Assembly (NCBI GenBank): GCA_018269075.1
Contig: JAFDVJ010000080.1
Coordinates: 5,504-47,629 of the forward strand
Source of the DNA: Acidobacteriota bacterium
Lineage (GTDB): Bacteria; Acidobacteriota; Blastocatellia; Pyrinomonadales; Pyrinomonadaceae
Reading direction: 5' to 3'
DNA length: 42,126 nucleotides
How positions within the stretch are numbered: the first letter of the stretch is position 1; the number at the start of each line of letters is the position of its first letter. Of this stretch, positions 9,095-16,330 are shown piece after piece. The notes beneath the pieces were generated by a model that did not search any database, was not told where the DNA came from, and saw only the letters and a list, made by a program, of their open reading frames with translations. The position numbers were made by a program, and so were the translations under genes.

Positions 9095-9129
9095 GATTTC
9101 GGATTTCGGATTTCGGATTTCGGATTTTT
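9095..9129. repeat. ATTTCGG heptamer microrepeat
   Basis: About five tandem copies of the 7-mer ATTTCGG. The same heptamer, in one orientation or the other, occurs at 15982-16015, 16109-16142 and 32777-32809. It is intergenic and no function is visible. Confidence 0.75.
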
Positions 9130-9221
9130 CTCCGAAAGAACCGTCTTCCTCTTTAAAAAAATCGCCGGGCTGACGGAAAATTCGATGTCCGGCTTTTTTA
9201 ATTGAAATCGGTATCACAATT

Positions 9222-9296
9222 AAATTACCGACAATTTACCGATAAATTACCAGTAAATTATCTTTTCTTCAAGACTTCGTCGCGTGTTTTCGGGCA
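9222..9296 (+). promoter_or_regulatory. Operator/promoter with 11-bp direct repeats (copy A)
   Basis: Units AAATTACCGAC (9222-9232), AATTTACCGAT (9233-9243), AAATTACCAGT (9244-9254) and a partial AAATTATC run head to tail with an exact 11-bp period. They are followed by TTTTCTTCAAGACTT. The same layout, aligned without gaps, occurs at 19128-19203 upstream of another fibre gene. An 11-bp phase is typical of tandem OmpR/PhoB winged-helix binding. The element sits 71 bp before the 9336 start and 178 bp before the divergent regulator start, so it could serve both directions. Confidence 0.6.
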
Positions 9297-9335
9297 TTCT
9301 CATCGGCAGGAGAAACCGGGGCCGAAAATTACGCT

Positions 9336-9548
9336 ATGAAGAATCGAGCAACCCAAATCAATAAAAAAACGCACACGCGGATTCGCGTCAGCTCGACCGA
9401 AAGGTTGATCGTCTGGCAAAAGCCGCAGGACGAGTCGAACATCGTGCTGAAATGCCCGCACTGCGGAATGGATGTTTTTTGGCTGGAGACGAGCCTGACC
9501 GAATGTCAGGTGCAGCAGGATCAATACGAGTATGAAAGTGAGGATTAG
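9336..9548 (+). CDS. Small protein with a CPHC zinc-knuckle-like motif
   Basis: 70 residues, basic N-terminus (KNRATQINKKTHTRIRV), one CPHCGM motif near residue 46 and an acidic tail (YEYESED). I recognise no named family. The single CXXC plus a later Cys (TECQ) could bind a metal as a dimer or form a redox pair. It is the first gene after the 11-bp-repeat operator, and its end overlaps the possible early start of the next gene, so it looks like the first gene of the fibre operon. No signal peptide or membrane segment is seen. The ATG is the only in-frame start that keeps the basic region; no strong Shine-Dalgarno sequence. Confidence 0.6.
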   Translation: MKNRATQINKKTHTRIRVSSTERLIVWQKPQDESNIVLKCPHCGMDVFWLETSLTECQVQQDQYEYESED

Positions 9549-9552
9549 AGAA

Positions 9553-10485
9553 ATGTTCAAAACAATCTGGTTTTTATTGCTGGTCGCGCTGGCGGCCGGT
9601 CACGCCGTCCGCGCGCAGCAGCCGCCGATCAGCCTGCTGCTCGGCGACGTTCAGAAATCGGCCGACCGCGTCTACCAGTTTTCGCACGACGGCAGCGACG
9701 AAGAGCTGACGAGCACCGATCAGCTCGGCAGCGAGAGATACATCAAGGATCTGTTCGACTATTCGAAGGAATGTCTGGCCGCCATCGACAAGGCGCAGGC
9801 GGCCGGCGCGACCGACTCGCGGACGGTCACGCTCACGCGGCGCGACGACGAATCGAAATTCCAGATGTCGCTCGGCGAGATCCGCGCGCTCTGCCGCCGG
9901 ATGATCAAAATGACGGGCGGCGGCGTCTGGAAGGGCCAGGCGACCGAGGCCGCGCAGTATATCTCGATCTGGCTCAAGCCGCTGCAGGACGGCAGCATCG
10001 ACAAGACGCAGGCCGCGGTCGCCGCCAAAAACGGTAAGGACGCGCTCGCCAAACTCGACGAAGCGCGCGCCAACGGGCTCGCCGACACGGAGGAACTCGA
10101 AGTCTTCGACCAGACGATGACCGTCCGGGACGCGCGCGAGCAGATCGTCTACATCCAGACGGAAATCTCGAAGATCAACGACAAGTTCGTCGCCAAGGAA
10201 GAAGCCCTCTACGCGCCGTTCCGCGCGGCCTTAAGCGGCGACAAGCTCGCGCTTTACAACAGCCGGATGTATATGGCCGGCGTCTACGGCGCGGGCGGAC
10301 GGCTCCTGAAAACGCCGGCCGAGTACGCCGCGTCGCCGGTCTGGTGCGAATGGTCGGTCGACCGCAACTCGCTCGTCACGACGTGGTCTTTGGGCTGCTG
10401 GCATTTCAAGGGAATGACGCGCGTCGGCGACGTCGTCAACCGTTCGGGCGTCGGCAGCACGCCGCCGTCGTCGGCGTTCCGCTAA
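9553..10485 (+). CDS. Secreted helical protein of unknown function
   Basis: 310 residues from the ATG at 9553. I chose this start because the signal peptide (MFKTIWFLLLVALAAGHAVRAQ) begins there and GTGAGG lies about 10 bp upstream; an in-frame ATG at 9532 would add seven residues and overlap the previous gene by 17 bp. The mature part is rich in helix-forming, charged segments (repeated KLDEARANG and DKAQAAGAT-like stretches). It ends in a Cys/Trp-rich tail (WCEWSVDRN, SLGCWHF). I recognise no domain. It is followed after 17 bp by a fibre gene with its own strong ribosome site, so it is likely co-transcribed and exported with it. A role as periplasmic or surface partner of the fibre is inference only. 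Confidence 0.7.
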   Translation: MFKTIWFLLLVALAAGHAVRAQQPPISLLLGDVQKSADRVYQFSHDGSDEELTSTDQLGSERYIKDLFDYSKECLAAIDKAQAAGATDSRTVTLTRRDDESKFQMSLGEIRALCRRMIKMTGGGVWKGQATEAAQYISIWLKPLQDGSIDKTQAAVAAKNGKDALAKLDEARANGLADTEELEVFDQTMTVRDAREQIVYIQTEISKINDKFVAKEEALYAPFRAALSGDKLALYNSRMYMAGVYGAGGRLLKTPAEYAASPVWCEWSVDRNSLVTTWSLGCWHFKGMTRVGDVVNRSGVGSTPPSSAFR

Positions 10486-10502
10486 TTGGGAGGATTATCG
10501 AG

Positions 10503-13451
10503 ATGAAAAGAATTTTTTTGACGTCATTGATCACGATTTTGCTGCTGGTCGGCGCGGCCGAAGCGCAGACGACCGCGTTCACCTATCAGGGCAAGCTGAA
10601 CGATAACGGGCTCGCCGCCAACGCCGGCTTCGACCTGCAGTTCAAGCTGTTCGATTCGAACCTCGGCGGCAATCAGGTCGGCGGCACCGTCGCCGTCCCG
10701 AACGTCGCCGTCGCGAACGGCATCTTCACGGTCCGGCTCGATTTCGGCGCGGTCTTCGACGGTACGAACCGCTTTCTCGAGATCGCGCTCAGACCGGCCG
10801 GCAGTCCGAACGCCTACACCGTGCTCGCGCCGCGCCAGCCCGTCACGAGCACGCCGTACGCGATCCGGTCGATCGACGCGACGAACGCGCAGACGGCCGC
10901 CGATTCGCAGAGCCTCGGCGGTGTCGCGGCCAACCAGTACGTCGTGACCGGCGACGCGCGTCTCAGCGATGCGCGGCAGCCGCTCGCCGGCAGTCCGGAT
11001 TACATCCAGAACACGAACTCGCCGCAACTGAATTCGAACTTCAGCATCTCCGGCAACGGGACGGCCGGCGGGACGCTTTCGGCGGCTGCGGTCAACGCCG
11101 AGCAGGGCTTTAATTTCGGCGGCGCGCGCGTCTTTTTCAGGAGCGGGACGAGCAATCTGTTCGCGGGCCTCAACGCCGGCGGCGCGATCACCGGCGGCAC
11201 CAACAACGCCTTTTTCGGCGACAACGCGGGCGTCGCGAACGACGACGGCACGTACAACTCGTTTTTCGGCAACGGCGCGGGCCAGAACAATCAGGTCGGC
11301 ACGGGCAATTCGTTTTACGGGTTTCAGGCCGGCAACCTGAACACGATCGCCAACAAAAACTCGTTTTTCGGGATGCAGGCCGGCAAAAACAACACCGTCG
11401 GCAGCAACTCGTTCTTCGGCTATCAGGCCGGATTGTCGACCGATACCGGCAGCGGCAACTCGTTTTTCGGGCAGGAGGCCGGCAAGAACAACACGAGCGG
11501 CCGGCTCAACGTCTTTATCGGCGCGACGACCGGCGGCAACAACATTTCGGGCTCGAACAACACGCTCGTCGGACAGGGCGCGAATTTCGGGTCGGGCGCG
11601 GAAGACCTTAATTTCGCGACCGCTCTCGGGTCGGGCGCAACCGTCACGACGAGCAACACGGTCGTCCTCGGCCGAACTCTCGACACGGTCCGTGTGCCGG
11701 GCGATCTGACCGTCCTCGGCACTCTTACAGCCAACGGCGGCGGTCTCACGAATCTCAACGCGGGCAGCGTGACGACCGGCGTGTTGCCGCTCGCCAACGG
11801 CGGCACCGGTCTCAGCACAACGGGCGCGGCCGGCAATTTCCTGCGGAGCAACGGCGCGGCGTGGACGAGCGCGGCGATCCAGGCTGCGGACGTGCCCGAT
11901 CTCAGTGCGAGCTACATCGGCAATTCCGTCAACCAGCAGACCGCGAATTTCAACATCAGCGGCGACGGCACCGCCGGCGGCACGCTGTCGGCGAACGTCC
12001 TCAATTCGACGACCGAATTCCGGATCGGCGGCAACCGCGTCTTCAGCGTCACCGGCAGCGGCAACGTCTTCGCCGGCAACGCCGCCGGCCCGGCCAATCT
12101 CGGCTCCGACAATTCGTTTTTCGGCAGCGGCGCGGGCTTTACCAACGGCGCCGGCGGCGGCAATTCGTTTTTCGGCCGCAACGCCGGCCTGCTCAATTTC
12201 TCGGGCAGCAACAACACGTTTCTCGGCGCGTCGGCCGGACTGCTGAGCGCGTCGGATTCGAACAACACGTTCGTCGGCGCGAACACGAGCGGGACGAACG
12301 GCGTCTCGTTCGCGACGGCCTTGGGCGCGGGCGCGACCGTCACGACGAGCAACACGGTCGCGCTCGGCCGGAACCTCGACACGGTGAAGATTCCGGGCAA
12401 TTTCAACGTCGCGGGCGATTCGACCGTCAACAAACTGGCGGCGTTCGGCCGTGTCGTTCTCAACGATAATATGCTGATGCTGCGGAGCGCCGGCGAAATA
12501 GACCAGGGAATACTTTATTCGAATACGGTCGACGGGCCGGAATTCCGCGCGTCAGGCGGTTTTCGCTGGACGAACAACAACGGCGGCACGGAATTGATGC
12601 GGCTCGCTTCGAACGGCAATCTCGGGATCGGAACGAATAATCCGCTTTCGCAGCTGACGTTGGGCAACATCGGTAACATCAATTATCCCTTCTCGGTCGG
12701 GAGAACGAACTGCGGCTCGCACGACGGCTTTGCCATTAACTTCGGCGGAACGGTCGATTGCAGCAACTGGACATTGAAATTCGACGAAGACTTCCCGTCA
12801 TTTTATATGAAAACTTTTGATTTTTCAGTTTTCGTTAACGGAGAAACGCCTTTTCGGGTGATCAACGACGTCATTATCGGTTCCAACGCAAAACTGGTCG
12901 TCGCCAAACTCGGAGCAGCCGGGGCAACCGCGCTTTGTCGGAATGTCAACGGTGAAGTCTCGAGCTGTTCGTCGTCGCTTCGCTACAAAACGAATCTCGC
13001 GCCTTTTACGGGCGGGCTCGACGTCATCGACCGGCTCAAACCGATCTCTTTCGATTGGAAGGCCGGCGGTCTGCGCGATCTCGGATTCGGGGCGGAGGAC
13101 ATCGCGGCCGTCGAGCCGCTGCTCGTCACCTACAATACCGACGGGCAGGTCGAGGGCGTCAAATACGACCGGCTTTCGACCGTCTTCGTCAACGCCTTCA
13201 AGGAACAGCAGGCCGAGATTGCCGAGCAGCAGACGCGGATCGGCAAACAGCAGGCGGAAATCGCCGAACAGAAAAAACTGATCGACCGGCAGGCGGCCGC
13301 GCTCAAAGAGCAGCAGACGACCGTCGCCGCGATGCAGCGGCAGCTCGACGCGCTCGCGGCGCTGGTCTGCCGGCCCGGCACGCAGTCACCCGTCTGCGCG
13401 CCGCCGGCCGCCGCAAACAAAATCGTCAAAAAACGAAGAGCGAGGAAATAG
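10503..13451 (+). CDS. Secreted NSFFG-repeat fibre with S74 self-cleaving chaperone
   Basis: 982 residues from the ATG at 10503, preceded by GGGAGG at 10488-10493; the open frame extends upstream, but this start gives the signal peptide (MKRIFLTSLITILLLVGAAEAQ). The FTYQGKL domain spans about 22-130. Two blocks of 17-residue NSFFG repeats are separated by a phage-tail-like segment (VTTGVLPLANGGTGLSTTG). From residue 823, SSSLRYKTNIAPF begins a Peptidase_S74 domain (GLDVIDRLKPISFDWK, LGFGAED, EGVKYDRLSTVFVNAFKEQ). In endosialidases and MYRF this domain trimerises, helps folding and cleaves itself before a conserved Ser. A coiled coil (EQQAEIAEQQTRIGKQQ) and the CX8C tail (VCRPGTQSPVC) follow. 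CX9C precedes the likely cleavage site, ending at C822. Confidence 0.88.
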   Translation: MKRIFLTSLITILLLVGAAEAQTTAFTYQGKLNDNGLAANAGFDLQFKLFDSNLGGNQVGGTVAVPNVAVANGIFTVRLDFGAVFDGTNRFLEIALRPAGSPNAYTVLAPRQPVTSTPYAIRSIDATNAQTAADSQSLGGVAANQYVVTGDARLSDARQPLAGSPDYIQNTNSPQLNSNFSISGNGTAGGTLSAAAVNAEQGFNFGGARVFFRSGTSNLFAGLNAGGAITGGTNNAFFGDNAGVANDDGTYNSFFGNGAGQNNQVGTGNSFYGFQAGNLNTIANKNSFFGMQAGKNNTVGSNSFFGYQAGLSTDTGSGNSFFGQEAGKNNTSGRLNVFIGATTGGNNISGSNNTLVGQGANFGSGAEDLNFATALGSGATVTTSNTVVLGRTLDTVRVPGDLTVLGTLTANGGGLTNLNAGSVTTGVLPLANGGTGLSTTGAAGNFLRSNGAAWTSAAIQAADVPDLSASYIGNSVNQQTANFNISGDGTAGGTLSANVLNSTTEFRIGGNRVFSVTGSGNVFAGNAAGPANLGSDNSFFGSGAGFTNGAGGGNSFFGRNAGLLNFSGSNNTFLGASAGLLSASDSNNTFVGANTSGTNGVSFATALGAGATVTTSNTVALGRNLDTVKIPGNFNVAGDSTVNKLAAFGRVVLNDNMLMLRSAGEIDQGILYSNTVDGPEFRASGGFRWTNNNGGTELMRLASNGNLGIGTNNPLSQLTLGNIGNINYPFSVGRTNCGSHDGFAINFGGTVDCSNWTLKFDEDFPSFYMKTFDFSVFVNGETPFRVINDVIIGSNAKLVVAKLGAAGATALCRNVNGEVSSCSSSLRYKTNLAPFTGGLDVIDRLKPISFDWKAGGLRDLGFGAEDIAAVEPLLVTYNTDGQVEGVKYDRLSTVFVNAFKEQQAEIAEQQTRIGKQQAEIAEQKKLIDRQAAALKEQQTTVAAMQRQLDALAALVCRPGTQSPVCAPPAAANKIVKKRRARK

Positions 13452-13454
13452 AAG

Positions 13455-15452
13455 ATGTTGAGAGTAATAAATTTAAATCGTATCGCAATGATTCTGATCC
13501 TGCTTTCGGCCGTCGCGACGGCGGCCGAAGCGCAGACGACCGCGTTTACCTATCAGGGCAAACTGAACGACGGCGGTCTCGCCGCCGACGGCAATTTCGA
13601 CCTGCAGTTCCGGCTGACGAATCTCGCCGGCACGCAGATCGGCGCGACGCTTCAATTTACGAGCGTCGCGGTCAGCAAGGGGGTTTTCACCGTCCAGCTC
13701 GATTTCGGCGCGAATTTTCCGGGCGACGACCGGTATCTCGAGATCGGCGTCAGACCGGCCGCGAGTCCGAATCCGTTCACGATTCTCGCGCCGCGCGTGC
13801 CGATCACGAGCACGCCCTACGCGATTCAGTCGCTGAACGCGGCGACGGCCGACAACGCGGTGCGGCTCGGCGGCATTTTGTCGACCAACTACGTGCAGGG
13901 AACGGACGGCCGTCTGAGCGACGCGCGCGCGCCGCTCGCGGGCAGCTCGAACTACATTCAGAACACCAGTCTGCCGCAGTTCGCCGATTTCAACGTCTCC
14001 GGCAACGGGACGGTCGGCGGCACGCTCTCGGGCGGGACGGTCAGCGCCGCGACGCAGTTCAATCTCGGTAATTTTCGCGTCCTGAGCGCGGCCGGAAACT
14101 CCAATCTGTTCGCCGGCATCTCGGCCGGCCAGTTCAACTCGACCGGGTTCGCCAACTCGTTTTTCGGGTCGGGCGCCGGTTTCTTCAACGATTCCGGCAA
14201 CAACAACTCGTATTTCGGCAACAATTCGGGCGCGGCCAACACGGCCGGCGGCAACAATTCGTTTTTCGGCAACGGGACGGGAATGGCCAACACGGCGAGC
14301 TTCAACTCGTTTTTCGGCGCGAGCGCCGGGCAGGCCAACACGACCGGCGAAAAGAATTCGTTCTTCGGTTCGGGCGCGGGGCTCGTCAACGTGACGGGCA
14401 TTCAGAATTCGTTTTTCGGCAGCAACGCCGGCGTTTTGAGCACGGCCGACAACAACTCGTTTTTCGGCAGCGAAGCGGGCGCGGCGACGACGATCGGCAA
14501 TGAAAACTCGTTTTTCGGCGCCGGCGCGGGCAGCACGAACGTCGACGGCACCTACAACTCGTATTTCGGCTTCAACGCCGGAAATCTGGCGACCGGCAGC
14601 TATAACTCGTTCGTCGGCTGGCAGGCCGGTTTGAAGACGACCGGCAACAACAACACCTTCGTCGGCTTCAATTCCGGCGCGGCCAATACGACCGGCACTT
14701 CGAACACCTTCCTCGGGACGGCCTCCGGGTTTCACAGCGACACGGGCACGCAGAACGTGTTCGTCGGGAGCCTTTCCGGAAACTTCACCACGAGCGGCAG
14801 CGGCAACGCGTTTCTCGGCTACAGCGCCGGATCCCTGAACGACACGGGCAGCAATAACACGATGATCGGGTCGGGCACCAACACGGGCCAGCCCGATCTG
14901 ACCTTCGCGACCGCGCTCGGCGCCGGCGCCTTCGTTTCGACGAGCGACACGATCGTGCTCGGCCGCGCGCAGGAAACCACGCAGATTCCCGGCAAACTGA
15001 GCGTTTCCGGTCTGACGACGGTCGCAACGCTCGGCGCGGCCGGCGCGACGCAGCTCTGCCGCAACGCGCAGAATCAGATCGCGACCTGTTCGTCGAGCCT
15101 TCGCTATAAGACCGACATCGCGCCTTACCGGAGCGGCCTGACGGCCGTCAGCCGTCTGTCGCCGATCCTTTTCAAATGGAAGGAGAGCGGAATGCAGGAC
15201 GTCGGTTTCGGCGCCGAAGACGTCGCCAAAATCGATCCCGATCTGGTCATCTATAACGACAAAGGCGAGGTCGAAGGCGTCAAATACGACCGGCTTTCGA
15301 CGGTTCTCGTCAACGCCGTCAAGGAACAGCAGACCCAAATCGAAACGCAGCAAAAACGGCTCGACGAGCAGCAGAAACAGCTCGACGAGCTCAAAAAACT
15401 CGTCTGCGCCGCCAACCCGCAGGCCGCGCTCTGCCAGGAGGTCAAACAATGA
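13455..15452 (+). CDS. Secreted NSFFG-repeat fibre with S74 chaperone, second copy
   Basis: 665 residues, starting 3 bp after the stop of the previous fibre gene with GAGGAA at 13442-13447 overlapping that gene's end; clearly one operon. Signal peptide (NRIAMILILLSAVATAAEAQ), FTYQGKLNDGGLAADGNFDL domain, the linker LSDARAPLAGSSNYIQNT, then one long uninterrupted run of 17-residue repeats (NSFFGSGAGFFNDSGNN and variants). The S74 domain begins after C545 with SSSLRYKTDIAPY and keeps DVGFGAEDVAKIDPDLV and GVKYDRLSTVLVNAVKEQ. The tail is a short coiled coil (QQKRLDEQQKQLDELKK) and CX8C (VCAANPQAALC). CX9C (CRNAQNQIATC) precedes the likely cleavage point. A heterotrimer with the upstream paralog is possible but not shown. 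Confidence 0.88.
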   Translation: MLRVINLNRIAMILILLSAVATAAEAQTTAFTYQGKLNDGGLAADGNFDLQFRLTNLAGTQIGATLQFTSVAVSKGVFTVQLDFGANFPGDDRYLEIGVRPAASPNPFTILAPRVPITSTPYAIQSLNAATADNAVRLGGILSTNYVQGTDGRLSDARAPLAGSSNYIQNTSLPQFADFNVSGNGTVGGTLSGGTVSAATQFNLGNFRVLSAAGNSNLFAGISAGQFNSTGFANSFFGSGAGFFNDSGNNNSYFGNNSGAANTAGGNNSFFGNGTGMANTASFNSFFGASAGQANTTGEKNSFFGSGAGLVNVTGIQNSFFGSNAGVLSTADNNSFFGSEAGAATTIGNENSFFGAGAGSTNVDGTYNSYFGFNAGNLATGSYNSFVGWQAGLKTTGNNNTFVGFNSGAANTTGTSNTFLGTASGFHSDTGTQNVFVGSLSGNFTTSGSGNAFLGYSAGSLNDTGSNNTMIGSGTNTGQPDLTFATALGAGAFVSTSDTIVLGRAQETTQIPGKLSVSGLTTVATLGAAGATQLCRNAQNQIATCSSSLRYKTDIAPYRSGLTAVSRLSPILFKWKESGMQDVGFGAEDVAKIDPDLVIYNDKGEVEGVKYDRLSTVLVNAVKEQQTQIETQQKRLDEQQKQLDELKKLVCAANPQAALCQEVKQ

Positions 15453-15979
15453 AACCGAACTATTTTCGCATCCTGTTCAAATTCGTCATCGCGACGCCCT
15501 TCTGCCTGTCGGTCGCCTTCGCCCAGTCCGGCGGAACCTACCAGATCACGCAGTCGGCCGTCGCCGGCGGCGGCGCCACCACGAGCGCCGCCGGCCAGTA
15601 CTCGCTCGGCGGCACCGTCGGGCAGGCCCAGGCCGGAACATTAACGCCGAACGGCACTTACGCGCTCCAGCTCGGCTTCTGGACGTCGGCCGCGCTCGCC
15701 CCGACGGCCGCGCTCGTCTCGATCAGCGGGCGGGTCGTGACCGCGGACGGAAGCGGCATCCGCAGCGTCGTGCTGACGCTGACCGATTCGTCGGGCGCGG
15801 TCCGCGTGGTGCGGACGGGAACGTTCGGCAACTATCATTTCGACAACGTCGCGGCGGGCGAGAGCTACGTGCTGACGATCAAGTCGCGGAAATACGTGTT
15901 CAGCAGCGCGACGCGGATCATCAGCGTCACGGACAATCTCGGCGACGTCGATTTTACGGCCGATAATCAGGCATATTAG
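15449..15979 (+). CDS. Secreted protein with carboxypeptidase-regulatory-like domain
   Basis: 176 residues. The start ATG overlaps the previous stop (ATGA) and AGGAGG lies at 15436-15441 with 7-bp spacing, so translation is coupled to the fibre gene. Signal peptide 1-25 (VIATPFCLSVAFAQ). Residues about 27-75 (YQITQSAVAGGGATTSAAGQ, LGGTVGQAQAG, LQLGFW) form a beta-rich segment common in Blastocatellia and related secreted proteins. Residues about 92-173 (ISGRVVTADGSGIRSVVLTL, GTFGNYHFDNVAAGESYVLTIKSRKYVFS) fit the CarboxypepD_reg-like/prealbumin-type fold. The tight coupling suggests an accessory of the fibre, perhaps cap or wall contact; that is inference. Confidence 0.8.
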   Translation: MKPNYFRILFKFVIATPFCLSVAFAQSGGTYQITQSAVAGGGATTSAAGQYSLGGTVGQAQAGTLTPNGTYALQLGFWTSAALAPTAALVSISGRVVTADGSGIRSVVLTLTDSSGAVRVVRTGTFGNYHFDNVAAGESYVLTIKSRKYVFSSATRIISVTDNLGDVDFTADNQAY

Positions 15980-15981
15980 GG

Positions 15982-16142
15982 GGATTTCGGATTTCGGATT
16001 TCGGATTTCGGATTGCCCGAACCGGAAACGGCTCGGCTTTTCGGGGCGGTTCTGAAAAAGCGTCTGAACGGACGACACCTGGACAAAACGTTAACGCCGA
16101 ATGACGAGCAATCCGAAATCCGAAATCCGAAATCCGAAATCC
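15982..16142. repeat. Perfect 34-bp inverted heptamer repeat
   Basis: Positions 15982-16015 and 16109-16142 are exact reverse complements of each other, each built from five copies of the 7-mer GGATTTC ending in GGATTG. The 93-bp spacer holds no gene. The left arm starts 3 bp after a stop codon. The element belongs to the same heptamer family as 9095-9129 and 32777-32809. Apart from the inverted repeat at 16256-16298, the gap 15980-16330 holds nothing else I can name. Confidence 0.8.
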
Positions 16143-16255
16143 GGAGCGCGGCCGGCTTTTCGGCCGTCAAGCGGGGCGCGAACGGCGATTTTCCGGTCGC
16201 CGCCTTTCAGACGCGCGTGCTGAGCAATCTGCGGCCGGAGTTTTAAGACGGCCGC

Positions 16256-16298
16256 CGATCTTCGGTCTTCGGCGCTCAGGCCCGGAGGCCGAAGATCG
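16256..16298. repeat. GATCTTCGG inverted repeat before a fibre gene
   Basis: CGATCTTCGGT (16256-16266) pairs with GCCGAAGATCG (16288-16298) at 10 of 11 positions, with further GGTCTTCGG/GACCGAAG copies around it. The words match the elements at 5991-6046 and 6798-6844. It precedes the fibre gene at 16331 and could terminate upstream transcription. Confidence 0.45.
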
Positions 16299-16330
16299 CA
16301 GACCGAAGTTCGAAATCGAGAGGGAAGATT

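Noticed and set aside
13473..15449. Long minus-strand open frame (658 codons) opposite a fibre gene
   Set aside because: It is arginine/alanine-rich shadow text of a GC-rich gene, has no domain or start signal, and the plus strand encodes a clear fibre protein.
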